64,000 bases of DNA, taken from the NCBI RefSeq assembly GCF_018919175.1, contig NZ_JAHLQL010000002.1, positions 1-64,000 on the forward strand. Reading direction: 5' to 3'. The notes below the pieces were generated by a model. It ran no database searches. It had not been told where the DNA came from and saw nothing but the letters and a program-made list of their open reading frames with translations. This DNA is from Clostridium simiarum (GTDB taxonomy: Bacteria > Bacillota > Clostridia > Clostridiales > Clostridiaceae). Made by a program: the position numbers and the translations under genes. The number at the start of each line of letters is the position of its first letter. Positions within the stretch are counted from its first letter, which is position 1. Shown here one piece after another: positions 35,687 through 47,400 of the stretch.

Positions 35687-36880
35687 ATGTCAAAAGCAAA
35701 ATTTGAAAGAAGTAAACCTCACGTTAATATTGGAACAATAGGACACGTAGACCACGGTAAGACAACATTAACAGCAGCAATAACATCAGTATTAGCAAAC
35801 AAGGGATTTGCAGACGCATTTAAGTATGACGAAATAGATAAGGCACCAGAAGAGAAGGAAAGAGGAATCACAATCAATACTTCTCACGTTGAGTACCAAA
35901 CAGAAAACAGACACTATGCACACGTTGACTGCCCAGGACACGCTGACTATGTAAAGAACATGATAACAGGAGCAGCACAAATGGATGGAGCGATCTTAGT
36001 TGTATCAGCAGCAGACGGTCCAATGCCACAAACAAGAGAACATATACTACTAGCATCAAGAGTTGGTGTTGACTATATAGTAGTATTCTTAAATAAAGCA
36101 GATATGGTAGACGATGCAGAATTATTAGAGTTAGTTGAAATGGAAGTAAGAGAGCTATTAAGCGAATACAACTTCCCAGGAGACGATACACCAATAATCG
36201 CAGGATCAGCATTAAAAGCATTAGAAAATCCAACAGATGAAGCAGTAATTAAGCCGATATTAGACTTAATGGATGCAGTAGATAGCTACATTCCAACACC
36301 AGAAAGAGCAACTGACAAACCATTCTTAATGCCAGTAGAAGATGTATTTACAATAACAGGAAGAGGAACAGTTGCAACAGGAAGAGTAGAAAGAGGAATT
36401 TTACATGTAGGAGACGAAGTAGAATTAATCGGACTATCAGAAGATAAGAGAAAAGTAGTAGTAACTGGAGTAGAAATGTTCAGAAAGTTACTAGATGAAG
36501 CACAAGCAGGAGACAATATAGGAGCATTATTAAGAGGAATACAAAGAACAGAAATCGAAAGAGGTCAAGTATTAGCAAAACCAGGAAGCGTAAACCCACA
36601 CAAGAAATTTGTAGGTCAAGTTTACGTATTAAAGAAAGAAGAAGGTGGAAGACATACACCATTCTTTGATGGATACAGACCACAATTCTATTTCAGAACA
36701 ACAGACGTAACAGGATCAATCAAATTACCAGACGGAATGGAAATGGTAATGCCAGGGGATCACATAGATATGAATGTTGAATTAATAAACCCAGTAGCAA
36801 TGGACGAAGGACTAAGATTCGCTATAAGAGAAGGCGGAAGAACAGTTGGTTCAGGCGTTGTTACTAAAATAGTTGAATAA
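35687..36880 (+). CDS. tuf: Elongation factor Tu, copy 1
   Basis: A 397-aa GTPase delivering aminoacyl-tRNA to the ribosome. The P-loop GHVDHGKT (19-26), DCPGHADY and NKAD are all intact. It is identical in protein and, by direct reading, in nucleotide sequence to the second copy at 51612. The identical block also includes the ribosome binding site. It is co-transcribed with tRNA-Thr. Confidence 0.98.
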   Translation: MSKAKFERSKPHVNIGTIGHVDHGKTTLTAAITSVLANKGFADAFKYDEIDKAPEEKERGITINTSHVEYQTENRHYAHVDCPGHADYVKNMITGAAQMDGAILVVSAADGPMPQTREHILLASRVGVDYIVVFLNKADMVDDAELLELVEMEVRELLSEYNFPGDDTPIIAGSALKALENPTDEAVIKPILDLMDAVDSYIPTPERATDKPFLMPVEDVFTITGRGTVATGRVERGILHVGDEVELIGLSEDKRKVVVTGVEMFRKLLDEAQAGDNIGALLRGIQRTEIERGQVLAKPGSVNPHKKFVGQVYVLKKEEGGRHTPFFDGYRPQFYFRTTDVTGSIKLPDGMEMVMPGDHIDMNVELINPVAMDEGLRFAIREGGRTVGSGVVTKIVE

Positions 36881-36898
36881 TCGTCTTAGAACATAACG

Positions 36899-36968
36899 GG
36901 GCTGGGTTTAAAAACCTAGTCCTTTACATAAGTTTAAAGTTGACATAGAGCTTTAATTATGATAAATT
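36899..36968 (+). promoter_or_regulatory. tuf1 terminator and rpmG-secE-nusG promoter
   Basis: A GC-rich stem, GGGCTGGGT with ACCTAGTCC and two G-T pairs (about 36899-36922), is followed by TTGACA (36940-36945) and TAAATT (36963-36968) at 17 nt. Confidence 0.7.
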
Positions 36969-37047
36969 ATTAAGGTAATGCGTAAAAACGAGTATAAGAG
37001 CAGTAGAGTTCTTATGGTTATATACGAAAATACTGGAGGTGCACAAG

Positions 37048-37197
37048 GTGAGAGTGAAGATAACTTTAGCATGCACAGAGTGCAAGCAGAGAAACTACAA
37101 CTCAATGAAAAACAAAAAGAACGACCCAGACAGATTAGAAATGAAGAAATACTGCAAATTCTGTAAAAAGCACACACTTCATAAAGAGACAAAATAG
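37048..37197 (+). CDS. rpmG: 50S ribosomal protein L33 (zinc-binding type)
   Basis: A 49-aa L33 with both zinc pairs, C9/C12 and C36/C39, the 'C+' form. It starts at GTG 37048, 7 nt after GGAGGT. The order rpmG-secE-nusG is conserved. Confidence 0.95.
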   Translation: MRVKITLACTECKQRNYNSMKNKKNDPDRLEMKKYCKFCKKHTLHKETK

Positions 37198-37227
37198 CGC
37201 GCTTAGAAACCTTAAGGATGTGAATTT

Positions 37228-37464
37228 ATGGCTGTGGATGAAAAAAACAAAGTGGTTAAGAGTACAGGCAATAAATCAAATCAAAAGACTAATTTTCTTA
37301 GAGAAGTTAAGTCAGAATTTAAGAGGATAAGCTGGCCAGTTAAAAAAGACATTAAAAAGGCCTTTTTAGCTGTCATTAGCTTTTGTTTGTTATACATTGT
37401 CTTTATAGGCGCAGTAGATCTTTTATTTAAAAACCTCTTTAAGTTAATTTTCAAATTAAAGTAA
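37228..37464 (+). CDS. secE: Preprotein translocase subunit SecE
   Basis: A 78-aa single-span subunit of the SecYEG channel. A charged N-terminus with the amphipathic EVKSEFKRISWPVKKD (26-41) precedes one membrane helix (about 44-67). AAGGATGTG before the ATG is a modest ribosome binding site. Confidence 0.94.
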   Translation: MAVDEKNKVVKSTGNKSNQKTNFLREVKSEFKRISWPVKKDIKKAFLAVISFCLLYIVFIGAVDLLFKNLFKLIFKLK

Positions 37465-37467
37465 AAA

Positions 37468-37500
37468 AGGAGGTTGGGATGAGAATTCGTCCCGAATATT
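37468..37500 (+). promoter_or_regulatory. Shine-Dalgarno / hairpin / AUG leader of nusG
   Basis: AGGAGGT (37468-37474) is followed by a 7-bp hairpin, GGGATGA (37476-37482) with TCGTCCC (37487-37493) and tetraloop GAAT, then 7 nt to the ATG. Alternatively the same site serves an ATG at 37479 opening a 9-codon reading frame that ends at 37508, overlapping the nusG start. Confidence 0.6.
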
Positions 37501-38022
37501 ATGAGTGAAAAAGCTAGATGGTATGTAGTACATACGTATTCAGGATATGAAAATAAAGTAAAAGCTAACCTTGAGAAAACCATTGAAAATAGAAACTTGC
37601 ATGAGTTAATACATGACGTACAAGTTCCTATGGAAGAGTCCGTAGAAGAAAAAGATGGAAAGAAAAAGGTTACTATGAAAAAAGTATTTCCAGGATATGT
37701 ATTGGTAAAAATGATAATGACAGACGACTCTTGGTATGTTGTAAGAAACACAAGAGGAGTTACTGGGTTTGTAGGTCCAGGGTCTAAACCTGTACCGCTT
37801 ACTGATGAAGAAGTGGGTTCTATGGGGATATATGAAACTCCTGTATCCATCGATTTAGAGGTAGGAGAAAGTGTCAAGGTTATTTCAGGTCCTTTAAAAG
37901 AATTTATGGCAACTATAGAAGAAATAAACCTTGAGAAAAGAAAAGTTAAAGCCTTGGTTAGTATGTTCGGAAGAGAAACTCTTGCAGAACTTGATTTTAA
38001 CCAAGTAGAAAAATTAGATTAA
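37501..38022 (+). CDS. nusG: Transcription elongation/termination factor NusG
   Basis: A 173-aa protein. The NGN domain begins at KARWYVVHTYSGYE. The KOW domain (about 120-173) begins VGESVKVISGPLKEF. The length is standard. The start is set by homology; the ribosome binding site is 26 nt away and bridged by a hairpin. Confidence 0.96.
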   Translation: MSEKARWYVVHTYSGYENKVKANLEKTIENRNLHELIHDVQVPMEESVEEKDGKKKVTMKKVFPGYVLVKMIMTDDSWYVVRNTRGVTGFVGPGSKPVPLTDEEVGSMGIYETPVSIDLEVGESVKVISGPLKEFMATIEEINLEKRKVKALVSMFGRETLAELDFNQVEKLD

Positions 38023-38047
38023 ATTCTAGACTAAAGGTCTTAATTAA

Positions 38048-38080
38048 GTGGGAGGGCTTTTTAAAGTCCCGTATAACCAC
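38048..38080 (+). promoter_or_regulatory. L1-type mRNA operator before rplK
   Basis: GTGGGAGGG (38048-38056) and CCCGTATAACCAC (38068-38080) can pair as GTGG/CCAC and GGG/CCC around an asymmetric internal loop, the layout of L1 target sites. It lies 20 nt before rplK. Confidence 0.55.
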
Positions 38081-38099
38081 AGTATAGGAGGAATAACTC

Positions 38100-38525
38100 A
38101 TGGCTAAGAAAGTAACAGGAATGATAAAACTTCAACTTCCTGCAGGGAAGGCAACACCAGCACCACCTGTTGGACCAGCGCTAGGACAACATGGAGTAAA
38201 TATTATGGGATTCTGTAAAGAATTCAACGCTAAAACAGCAAATCAAGCTGGATTAATAATCCCGGTTGTAATAACTGTTTATCAAGATAGATCTTTCAGT
38301 TTTATACTTAAGACACCACCAGCAGCGGTATTATTAAAGAAAGCAGCTGGACTTGAAAGTGGATCTGGAGTACCAAACAGAACTAAAGTTGGTAAAGTTA
38401 CAAGAGAACAAGTTAAGCAAATAGCAGAAACTAAAATGCCTGATTTAAATGCAGCATCTTTAGAAACAGCTATTAGCATGATTGAAGGAACAGCAAAAAG
38501 TATGGGAATAGTTGTAGAAGACTAA
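38100..38525 (+). CDS. rplK: 50S ribosomal protein L11
   Basis: A 141-aa protein of the GTPase-associated centre. The proline-rich N-terminus [20 protein letters not shown] and C-terminal GTAKSMGI are conserved. TAGGAGG lies before the ATG. It is followed by rplA with a second L1-type element between. Confidence 0.97.
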   Translation: MAKKVTGMIKLQLPAGKATPAPPVGPALGQHGVNIMGFCKEFNAKTANQAGLIIPVVITVYQDRSFSFILKTPPAAVLLKKAAGLESGSGVPNRTKVGKVTREQVKQIAETKMPDLNAASLETAISMIEGTAKSMGIVVED

Positions 38526-38537
38526 TTATTGTAAATT

Positions 38538-38565
38538 GGTGGGAGGCTAGGACCGTTAATACCAC
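38538..38565 (+). promoter_or_regulatory. L1-type mRNA operator before rplA
   Basis: GTGGGAGG (38539-38546) and CCGTTAATACCAC (38553-38565) repeat the plan of the element upstream of rplK: GTGG/CCAC stem plus an inner GG/CC with an A-rich asymmetric loop. Confidence 0.55.
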
Positions 38566-38580
38566 AAAGGAGGCTTAACA

Positions 38581-39279
38581 ATGGGAAAAATGGGTAAAAA
38601 TTATCTAGAAAGCATAAAGCTAATAGACAGAAATGTTTTATATACACCAGCAGAAGCGGTAGATTTAACTTTAAAAACAGCTAAAGCAAAATTCGATGAA
38701 ACAATAGAATTACACGTAAGACTTGGAGTTGATCCTAGACACGCTGATCAACAAGTAAGAGGAGCAGTTGTGCTTCCACACGGAACTGGTAAGAAAGTTA
38801 GAGTTTTAGTTTTTGCTAAGGGTGATAAAGCTAAAGAAGCTGAAGCGGCTGGTGCAGAATTTGTAGGAGCAGAAGATCTAGTTGATAAAATTCAAAAAGA
38901 AAACTGGTTCGATTATGATGTAGTTGTTGCAACTCCAGATATGATGGGTGTAGTTGGTAGATTAGGTAGAGTACTTGGACCTAAGGGATTAATGCCAAAC
39001 CCAAAATCAGGAACAGTTACATTTGATGTAGCAAAGGCTGTTCAAGAAATAAAAGCAGGTAAAGTTGAATATAGAGTAGATAAAACTGCTATAGTTCACG
39101 TTCCAGTAGGAAAAAAATCCTTTGGAAATGATAAGCTAATGGATAACTTCCGTGTATTAATGGAAGCATTGGTGAAGGCTAAACCAGCAGCTGCTAAGGG
39201 ACAATACATTAAGTCAGTATCTGTTTCTAGCACTATGGGACCTGGAGTGAAAATAAATCCAACAAAAGTTTTAGAGTAG
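38581..39279 (+). CDS. rplA: 50S ribosomal protein L1
   Basis: A 232-aa L1-stalk protein, often a translational repressor of its own operon. The RNA-binding block [14 protein letters not shown] is intact. AAAGGAGG lies before the ATG. Two L1-like target elements occur in its operon. Confidence 0.97.
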   Translation: MGKMGKNYLESIKLIDRNVLYTPAEAVDLTLKTAKAKFDETIELHVRLGVDPRHADQQVRGAVVLPHGTGKKVRVLVFAKGDKAKEAEAAGAEFVGAEDLVDKIQKENWFDYDVVVATPDMMGVVGRLGRVLGPKGLMPNPKSGTVTFDVAKAVQEIKAGKVEYRVDKTAIVHVPVGKKSFGNDKLMDNFRVLMEALVKAKPAAAKGQYIKSVSVSSTMGPGVKINPTKVLE

Positions 39280-39281
39280 TA

Positions 39282-39310
39282 TTGACAAAGGTTAATACAT
39301 ATAGTATAAT
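39282..39310 (+). promoter_or_regulatory. rplJ-rplL promoter
   Basis: TTGACA (39282-39287), 17 nt, TATAAT (39305-39310): full consensus, starting 3 nt after the rplA stop. Confidence 0.9.
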
Positions 39311-39339
39311 TTCTTTTGTTGAAAATTAAATAAAGATAT

Positions 39340-39445
39340 TCCGTAGACAGTAGGTGCGAAAGCATAATAGTTTAACTACCTACCGAGGACCCAATAATAG
39401 AGATAATTATAGGTCTTCTCACGTCTGCGAGAAGGCCTTTGTTAT
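39340..39445 (+). ncRNA. L10 leader with attenuator
   Basis: The stretch CCGTAGACAGTAGGTGCG, A-rich linker and CCTACCGAGG is the L10(L12)4-binding leader found upstream of rplJ in Firmicutes. A terminator-type hairpin follows, AGGTCTTCTC (39411-39420) with GAGAAGGCCT (39429-39438). L10 binding is expected to favour termination. Confidence 0.85.
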
Positions 39446-39484
39446 TATAAAAAGCAGTGGAAACTGTGAGGAGGTGGACACACA

Positions 39485-39988
39485 GTGAATAAGAATAGAC
39501 AATTAAAAGAAGCTAAAGTTGCTGAAATAAGAGAAAAATTAGAAAAAGCTCAAGCTGTTGTACTTACTGATTATCAAGGATTAACAGTTGAAGAAGATAC
39601 AGAGCTTAGAAAGAAATTAAGAGAAGCTGGTGTAGAATATAAAGTTTATAAAAATTCATTAGTTGCTCTTGCTGCAAAAGACTTAGGCTTAGATGGAATG
39701 GTTGAATTTTTAGAAGGACCAGTTTCTATAGCATTAGGCTATGAAGATGTTACTGTTCCAGCTAGAATACTTAGCGATTTTGCTAAAGATCATAAGAAGC
39801 TTGAGTTGAAAGCTGGTGTTGTTCAAGGTGAAGTATACGATGCTAATAAAGTTAAACAACTTGCATCAATACCACCAAAAGAAGTTCTTATTGCAAAACT
39901 TCTTGGAAGCTTCAAAGCTCCATTATCAAATTTAGCTTACTTGTTAAATGCGATTAAAGAAAAGAAAGAAAGCGAATCAGCTGAGTAA
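39485..39988 (+). CDS. rplJ: 50S ribosomal protein L10
   Basis: A 167-aa stalk base protein binding L7/L12 dimers through its C-terminal helix. GTG start after GAGGAGGTGG. It is preceded by the L10 leader. Confidence 0.97.
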   Translation: MNKNRQLKEAKVAEIREKLEKAQAVVLTDYQGLTVEEDTELRKKLREAGVEYKVYKNSLVALAAKDLGLDGMVEFLEGPVSIALGYEDVTVPARILSDFAKDHKKLELKAGVVQGEVYDANKVKQLASIPPKEVLIAKLLGSFKAPLSNLAYLLNAIKEKKESESAE

Positions 39989-40043
39989 TTCAATTATCAA
40001 AACATTAATTATTATTAGATAGAAAATTCGGAGGTGTATTTAA

Positions 40044-40406
40044 ATGACAAGAGAAGAAATAATTCAAGCTATAAAAGAAATGAGTGTATTAGAATTAAAC
40101 GAATTAGTTACTGCTTGTGAAGAAGAATTTGGAGTAAGTGCTGCAGCACCAGTTGCGGTAGCAGGTGGAGCTCCAGCAGCAGCTGCTGAAGAAAAGACTG
40201 AATTTGATGTAGTATTAGCAAGTGCTGGATCAGAAAAGATAAAAGTTATAAAGGCTGTTAGAGAAATAACTGGATTAGGATTAAAAGAAGCTAAAGAAGT
40301 TGTAGACGGAGCTCCTAAGACATTAAAAGAAGGAGTTTCTAAAGAAGAAGCTGAAGAAATCAAAACTAAACTTTCAGAAGTTGGTGCTACAGTAGAAGTT
40401 AAGTAG
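40044..40406 (+). CDS. rplL: 50S ribosomal protein L7/L12
   Basis: A 120-aa stalk protein with an N-terminal dimerisation helix, an Ala-rich hinge (about 38-50) and the factor-binding C-terminal domain ([16 protein letters not shown]). GGAGGTG lies before the ATG. Confidence 0.98.
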   Translation: MTREEIIQAIKEMSVLELNELVTACEEEFGVSAAAPVAVAGGAPAAAAEEKTEFDVVLASAGSEKIKVIKAVREITGLGLKEAKEVVDGAPKTLKEGVSKEEAEEIKTKLSEVGATVEVK

Positions 40407-40418
40407 TAGTATATACAT

Positions 40419-40454
40419 AAGAGGCGCTTTATAGTTAAAGTGCCTCTTTTTTAA
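40419..40454 (+). terminator. Terminator after rplL
   Basis: A 13-bp stem (40419-40431 with 40436-40448, one G-T) and a T6 tail. Some read-through into rpoB is possible, as in other bacteria. Confidence 0.9.
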
Positions 40455-40465
40455 AGTATTTCCTA

Positions 40466-40494
40466 TTGACGGCTAATATTTATTATGATACTAT
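40466..40494 (+). promoter_or_regulatory. rpoB promoter, distal
   Basis: TTGACG (40466-40471), 17 nt, TACTAT (40489-40494). Confidence 0.6.
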
Positions 40495-40575
40495 TATTTA
40501 ATGTACCGTTGAATATGGGGAAGTATATTCAAAGTAATAATATATTTCAATATTTCAGCGATATGATGATTTTTT

Positions 40576-40603
40576 TTGACACAATTGGTTATACTAATAT
40601 GAT
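40576..40603 (+). promoter_or_regulatory. rpoB promoter, proximal
   Basis: TTGACA (40576-40581), 16 nt, TATGAT (40598-40603), 84 nt before the start codon. Confidence 0.7.
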
Positions 40604-40686
40604 GATGTGTATGCAATCCAGAAGCAAAAATTCTTAAAGAAAGTTTGTTTTTGGTTATTTTAGTTTATACAAGGGGTGAAAAGCTA

Positions 40687-43600
40687 ATGGTACATCCTGT
40701 CCAAGTCGGGAAAAGAACAAGAATGAGCTTTGCAAGAGTCAAAGATGTGGCAGAGATGCCTAACTTAATCGAGGTACAGTTAGATTCCTACCAATGGTTT
40801 TTGGATGAAGGACTTCAAGAAGTATTTGATGACATAAATCCAATAGCAAACTATACAGGAAATCTTGTACTTGAATTTGTTGGGTATAAACTTGATATGG
40901 ATAATATCAAGTATTCTGTAGAAGAATGTAAAGAAAGAGATGCAACTTATGCAGCACCACTAAAAGTTAAGGTTAGACTTCAAAATAAGGAAACTGGTGA
41001 ACTTAAAGAACAAGAAGTATTTATGGGAGATTTCCCATTAATGACTGAACAGGGAACTTTTATTATAAACGGTGCTGAAAGAGTAATTGTAAGCCAATTA
41101 GTAAGATCACCGGGTGTGTATTATAGTCAGTCACTGGATAAAAATGGAAAGAAATTATTTTCTTCCACAGTAATACCTAACAGAGGGGCATGGCTAGAAT
41201 ATGAAACAGACTCAAATGATGTAATATATGTAAGAATAGACAAGACAAGAAAGCTACCAATTACTATTCTTGCTAGGGCTATGGGCTTTGCAAGTGACCA
41301 AGAGATAATGGATTATTTCGGTGAAGATGAAAGATTAAAAGCTACTATAGAAAAAGATAATACTAAAACAAGGGAAGAAGCCCTATTAGAGATATATAAA
41401 AGATTAAGACCAGGAGAACCTCCTACAGTAGATAGTGCAATGAGTTTAATAGATTCATTGTTTTTTGACGCTAAGCGTTATGATTTATCAAAGGTTGGTA
41501 GGTATAAATTTAATAAGAAATTGGCTTTAAATTTAAGGATTACTAACCAAATAGCAGGAGCTGATATAATTCACCCTGAAACTGGTGAAATATTTGTTCA
41601 AAAGGGAGAGAAAATAGATAGAGAGAAAGCTATTGATATACAAGATAGCGGAATAAATTCAGTAGACATAGTTATTGATGATAGAATAGTAAGGATTGTA
41701 GGAAATAACTTTGTCAATATACGCAAACATCTACCTTTCGATATAGATGATTTAAACATAAGGGAATTTGTGCATTATCCAACTTTAAGAGAAATACTTA
41801 GCAATTATACAGAAGAGTCCGCTATAAAAGAAGAAATCAAAAAAAATATACATAGGCTTATACCAAAACATATAATCAAGGATGATATATATGCAACTAT
41901 AAACTATGAAATAGGTCTTTTGTATGTTGTGGGTTATGTGGATGATATAGATCACTTAGGAAACAGAAGATTAAGATCAGTTGGAGAATTGCTACAAAAC
42001 CAATTCAGAATAGGTCTTTCTAGAATGGAAAGAGTAGTAAAAGAAAGAATGACAATACAGGACCAAGAAGGGATAACTCCTCAGGTTCTTATAAATATAA
42101 GACCAGTAGCTGCAGCTATAAAAGAATTCTTTGGTAGTTCACAGCTTTCACAGTTCATGGATCAAACCAATCCACTTTCTGAACTTACTCATAAGAGAAG
42201 ACTTTCAGCACTTGGACCAGGTGGTTTATCTAGAGAAAGAGCTGGATTTGAAGTAAGAGACGTTCACCATTCCCATTATGGAAGAATGTGTCCTATAGAA
42301 ACGCCAGAAGGACCGAATATAGGACTTATAAACTCTTTAGCTACTTATGCTAGAGTTAATGAATACGGGTTTATAGAAACGCCATATAGGGTGGTAGATA
42401 AAAAGACTGGTATAGTAACAGGTGAAATCAGATACTATACAGCAGACGAAGAAGATCATTATCTAGTAGCTCAAGCCAATGAGCCTTTAGATGAAAATAA
42501 TAAGTTCTTAGATGATAGGGTAACAGTAAGAACAAAAGAAGATATTTTAGTTGTACCTTATGAAGATGTTGATTTAATGGACGTATCCCCAAGGCAGATA
42601 GTATCTGTTGCTACAGCTATGATACCTTTCCTTGAAAATGATGATGCCAGCCGTGCGCTTATGGGATCTAACATGCAACGTCAGGCTGTACCTTTATTGA
42701 AACCTCAAGCTCCGATAGTTGGAACAGGTATCGAATATAAAGCAGCAGTAGACTCAGGGGTTCTTCCTAAGGCTAAGAATGCAGGAACTGTAGCTTATGT
42801 AGGGGCAAGTGAAGTTAGGGTTAAACGAGACTCTGATGGTGGTATGGATGTATATAGATTGCTTAAATTTAAAAGATCCAACCAAGGTACTTGCATAAAT
42901 CAAAGACCTATTGTAAGTAAAGGTGATTATGTAGCAAAGGGAGCAGTATTAGCTGATGGACCTTCTACAGATTTAGGGGAAATTGCATTAGGTAAAAATA
43001 TAAGAATGGGCTTCATCACATGGGAAGGGTATAACTATGAGGATGCTATGCTTATTTCTGAACAGTTGGTAAGAGACGATGTGTTTACTTCTATTCATAT
43101 AGAAGAATATGAATGTGAAGCTAGAGATACTAAGCTAGGGCCAGAAGAAATAACAAGAGACATACCAAACGTAGGTGAAGATGCATTAAAAGACATAGAT
43201 GAACGTGGAATTATAAGAATAGGTGCAGAGGTAAGATCTGGAGATATACTTGTAGGAAAAGTTACACCAAAAGGTGAAACTGAGTTGACTGCAGAAGAGA
43301 GATTGCTTAGAGCTATATTTGGAGAGAAAGCAAGAGAAGTAAGAGATACTTCATTAAGAGTTCCTCATGGGGAGGCAGGAATCATAGTAGATGTTAAAGT
43401 GTTTACTAGAGAAAACGGAGATGAATTGCCACCAGGGGTAAATCAACTTGTAAGATGCTATATAGCTCAAAAGAGAAAGATATCTGTAGGAGATAAAATG
43501 GCGGGTCGTCATGGAAATAAAGGGGTTATATCAAGAGTTTTACCAGAAGAAGATATGCCTTTCTTACCAGATGGAAGACCGTTACAAATATGCTTAAACC

Positions 43601-44391
43601 CATTAGGGGTTCCTTCACGTATGAATATAGGTCAGGTATTAGAAGTTCACTTAGGTCTTGCAGCAAGTAAGCTAGGATGGCATATAGCTACTCCAGTATT
43701 TGATGGAGCAAATGAATATGACATAGAAGAACATCTTATAAAAGCAGGATATAATGGAGATGGAAAAACTGTATTATATGATGGAAGAACAGGAGAACCT
43801 TTCGATAATAGGGTAACTGTTGGATATATGTATATATTAAAACTTGCCCACTTAGTTGACGATAAGATCCACGCAAGATCAACAGGACCTTACTCATTGG
43901 TTACACAACAACCTTTAGGAGGAAAGGCTCAGTTTGGCGGACAAAGATTTGGAGAGATGGAAGTTTGGGCTCTTGAAGCATATGGAGCAGCGCACACTCT
44001 TCAAGAAATATTGACAGTTAAGTCTGATGACGTTGTAGGTAGAGTTAAAACTTATGAGTCAATAGTTAAAGGTGAAAACATACCAGAACCTGGTGTGCCA
44101 GAATCCTTTAAGGTTCTTATAAAGGAACTTCAAGCGTTATGCTTAAACGTAAAAGTTCTTAATGATGAAAATGAAGAAATTAAATTAAAAGAGTCCGTAG
44201 AAGAAGAACAAGAAGATTTAGATGTAAATATTGAAGGTGCAGAACAAGTTGTGCAACCTGCAGAACCAGAAGATGACTATGTTGAAAATAATGAAGAAGA
44301 ACAAGAAGAAATAGATATAGATTATGATGAGTTGCCGTTAGATGATTTTGAAAAAGAATTGGAATTAGATGACTTTGGCGATGAACACTAA
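40687..44391 (+). CDS. rpoB: RNA polymerase beta subunit
   Basis: A 1234-aa subunit. The rifampicin pocket [20 protein letters not shown] has the susceptible-type residues. The last ~65 residues form an acidic tail (many E/D, ending DDFGDEH), which makes the protein longer than the ~1190-aa Bacillus subunit. The ATG at 40687, after AGGGGTGAA, opens the conserved [18 protein letters not shown]; an upstream in-frame start has no ribosome binding site. Confidence 0.98.
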   Translation: MVHPVQVGKRTRMSFARVKDVAEMPNLIEVQLDSYQWFLDEGLQEVFDDINPIANYTGNLVLEFVGYKLDMDNIKYSVEECKERDATYAAPLKVKVRLQNKETGELKEQEVFMGDFPLMTEQGTFIINGAERVIVSQLVRSPGVYYSQSLDKNGKKLFSSTVIPNRGAWLEYETDSNDVIYVRIDKTRKLPITILARAMGFASDQEIMDYFGEDERLKATIEKDNTKTREEALLEIYKRLRPGEPPTVDSAMSLIDSLFFDAKRYDLSKVGRYKFNKKLALNLRITNQIAGADIIHPETGEIFVQKGEKIDREKAIDIQDSGINSVDIVIDDRIVRIVGNNFVNIRKHLPFDIDDLNIREFVHYPTLREILSNYTEESAIKEEIKKNIHRLIPKHIIKDDIYATINYEIGLLYVVGYVDDIDHLGNRRLRSVGELLQNQFRIGLSRMERVVKERMTIQDQEGITPQVLINIRPVAAAIKEFFGSSQLSQFMDQTNPLSELTHKRRLSALGPGGLSRERAGFEVRDVHHSHYGRMCPIETPEGPNIGLINSLATYARVNEYGFIETPYRVVDKKTGIVTGEIRYYTADEEDHYLVAQANEPLDENNKFLDDRVTVRTKEDILVVPYEDVDLMDVSPRQIVSVATAMIPFLENDDASRALMGSNMQRQAVPLLKPQAPIVGTGIEYKAAVDSGVLPKAKNAGTVAYVGASEVRVKRDSDGGMDVYRLLKFKRSNQGTCINQRPIVSKGDYVAKGAVLADGPSTDLGEIALGKNIRMGFITWEGYNYEDAMLISEQLVRDDVFTSIHIEEYECEARDTKLGPEEITRDIPNVGEDALKDIDERGIIRIGAEVRSGDILVGKVTPKGETELTAEERLLRAIFGEKAREVRDTSLRVPHGEAGIIVDVKVFTRENGDELPPGVNQLVRCYIAQKRKISVGDKMAGRHGNKGVISRVLPEEDMPFLPDGRPLQICLNPLGVPSRMNIGQVLEVHLGLAASKLGWHIATPVFDGANEYDIEEHLIKAGYNGDGKTVLYDGRTGEPFDNRVTVGYMYILKLAHLVDDKIHARSTGPYSLVTQQPLGGKAQFGGQRFGEMEVWALEAYGAAHTLQEILTVKSDDVVGRVKTYESIVKGENIPEPGVPESFKVLIKELQALCLNVKVLNDENEEIKLKESVEEEQEDLDVNIEGAEQVVQPAEPEDDYVENNEEEQEEIDIDYDELPLDDFEKELELDDFGDEH

Positions 44392-44411
44392 TTTTGAAGG
44401 GAGGATTACCC

Positions 44412-47400
44412 TTGGTTGAATTAAACAATTTTGATGCTTTGCAAATAGGTCTAGCTTCTCCAGAACAGATAAGGGAATGGTCTAGAGGCGAAGTTAAAAA
44501 ACCAGAAACAATCAATTATAGAACATTAAAACCTGAAAGAGATGGTTTGTTCTGTGAAAGAATATTTGGACCTATGAAAGACTGGGAATGCCATTGTGGT
44601 AAATATAAAAGAGTAAGATATAAGGGTATAGTTTGTGACAGATGTGGAGTTGAGGTTACAAAATCTAAAGTAAGACGTGAAAGGATGGGGCATATAGAAT
44701 TAGCTGCCCCAGTATCTCACATTTGGTACTTTAAAGGAATACCTTCACGTATGGGATTAATGCTGGATATGTCTCCAAGATCCCTTGAAAAAATACTATA
44801 TTTTGCTTCTTATGTGGTTTTAGATCCTCAAGATACTCCACTTTTGAAGAAACAACTTCTTAATGAAAAAGAGTATAGAGAAGCTGTAGACAAATATGGT
44901 GAAGAGAGTTTTACTGCTGGTATGGGAGCAGAAGCCGTAAAAAATTTACTAGAAGAGATTGACTTAGAAAGATCAGCAGTAGATTTAAAAGAAGAATTAA
45001 AAAACAGCACAGGTCAAAAGAAAGTTAGAATCATAAGAAGACTTGAAGTTATTGAGTCTTTCAGAAAATCAGGAAATAAACCTGAGTGGATGATAATAGG
45101 TGTAATTCCTGTTATACCGCCAGATTTAAGGCCTATGGTTCAATTAGATGGAGGAAGGTTTGCAACTTCTGATTTAAATGATTTATATAGAAGAGTTATA
45201 AATAGAAACAATAGACTTAAAAAGCTATTGGATTTAGGGGCTCCGGATATAATAGTAAGAAATGAAAAAAGAATGCTTCAAGAAGCGGTAGATGCTTTGA
45301 TAGACAATGGTAGAAGAGGTAGACCTGTAACAGGTCCTGGAAACAGACCTTTAAAATCATTGTCAGATATGCTAAAGGGAAAGCAAGGTAGATTTAGACA
45401 AAACTTATTAGGAAAACGTGTTGATTACTCTGGAAGATCTGTTATAGTTGTAGGACCAGAACTTAAAATGTATCAATGTGGTTTACCAAAGGAAATGGCT
45501 CTTGAGCTTTTCAAACCTTTTGTTATGAAAAAATTGGTTGAAAATGGTATAGCTCATAACATAAAGAGTGCAAAGAGAATGGTGGAAAGAGTAATGCCTC
45601 AAGTATGGGATGTGTTAGAGGAAGTTATTTCAGACCATCCAGTATTATTGAATCGTGCTCCTACACTACATAGATTAGGGATTCAAGCATTCCAACCTGT
45701 ATTGGTAGAGGGAAGAGCTATAAAGCTTCATCCACTAGTATGTACTGCTTATAACGCTGACTTTGACGGAGATCAGATGGCGGTTCACGTACCACTTTCA
45801 GTGGAAGCTCAAGCAGAGGCAAGATTTTTAATGCTTGCAGCGGGTAATATATTGAAACCTTCAGATGGAAAGCCAGTTTGTGTACCTACTCAGGATATGA
45901 TACTAGGTTCATATTACTTGACCCTAGATAAAGATGGGGAGTTAGGTGAAGGAAATTTATTTGGAACACCAGAAGAAGCTATAATGGCTTATCAGTTAAA
46001 AGAAATATCTTTACACGCTAAAATAAAGGTTAGATTATCTAAGGAAATTAATGGAGAAATCCAACAAGGAATAGTTGAAACCACTGTAGGTAAGATAATA
46101 TTTAATGAATCCATACCACAAGATTTAGGGTTTGTTGATAGATCTTTAAAGGACAATATATTTAAATTGGAAGTAGATTTCCTAGTAGATAAAAAGAATC
46201 TTGGAAAGATAGTAGATAAATGTTATGCAACACATGGTCCAACTGAAACATCTGTAATGTTAGATCAGATTAAAGCAAAAGGATATCATTATTCTACTAT
46301 TGGAGCTATTACAGTTTCTGTATCTGATATGGTTGTTCCAGAACAAAAGTCAGTACTTCTTAAAGAAGCAGAAGAAACTGTAAAGAAGATAGAAAAAATG
46401 TATAAAAGAGGTTTCATATCTGAAGATGAAAGATATGAAAGAGTTATAGATAAATGGACTAAGACTACTGAAGAAGTAGCAGATGCTCTTATGGCTAACT
46501 TGGATAGATTTAATCCAATATTTATGATGGCTGACTCAGGGGCGAGAGGTTCTAAGAGTCAGATTAAGCAGCTAGCCGGTATGAGGGGACTTATGGCGAA
46601 CCCTTCAGGAAAGATAATAGAGCTTCCAATTAAAGCTTCATTTAGGGAAGGACTTGATGTATTAGAATACTTCATATCTACCCACGGAGCTAGAAAAGGT
46701 AATGCAGATACAGCGTTAAAAACAGCTGACTCAGGATACCTTACAAGAAGACTTGTTGATGTAAGTCAGGACGTAATAGTAAGACAAGAGGACTGTGGAA
46801 CATCAGAAGGAATTTATGTAGCAGAAATAAAAGAAGGAAGCGAAGTAATAGAGCCATTAAAAGAGAGATTAACAGGAAGATATTCAGCTGAGGATATTAT
46901 GGATCCTGAAACTGGTAATGTAATAGTAGAAAAAGATTCCTACATGAACGCAGAAATAGCTGAAAGAGTACAAAAAACGGGAATTAAAAAAGTTAAGATA
47001 AGATCCGTATTTACTTGTAAGTCTAAGGTTGGTGTTTGTGCTAAATGTTATGGTATGAACATGGCTACAGGACAAAGAATAAATATTGGTGAAGCTGTTG
47101 GTATAATAGCAGCACAGTCTATAGGGGAACCAGGTACACAGCTTACAATGAGAACATTCCATACAGGTGGAGTTGCTGGAGCAGATATAACGCAAGGTCT
47201 TCCTAGAGTTGAAGAATTATTTGAAGCTAGAAAGCCAAAAGGATTAGCTATAGTAACAGAAGTTCCTGGTACAGTTAAAATTGAAGAAACAAAGAAAAAG
47301 AGAGTTGCTTTTATAACCACAGAATCAGGTGAAGAATTTAGCTATGATATACCATTTGGTTCAAGATTAAAAGTTAGCGATGGGGACTTTATTGAAGCTG

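Noticed and set aside
35874..36233. Long antisense frames inside both tuf genes
   Set aside because: They are mirror products of strong codon bias in tuf. The same frames appear in both copies only because the genes are identical.
36978..37166. A 62-codon plus-strand frame overlapping rpmG
   Set aside because: It has no convincing ribosome binding site and runs through rpmG in another frame; rpmG is a certain gene with its own GTG and GGAGG.
37281..37877. A 198-codon antisense frame across secE and nusG
   Set aside because: It spans two well-supported genes and their intergenic region; composition is that of a shadow frame.
47048..47320. Antisense frames within rpoC, rpoB and ribosomal genes
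   Set aside because: No ribosome binding sites and no recognisable domains; the opposite strand is a certain gene.
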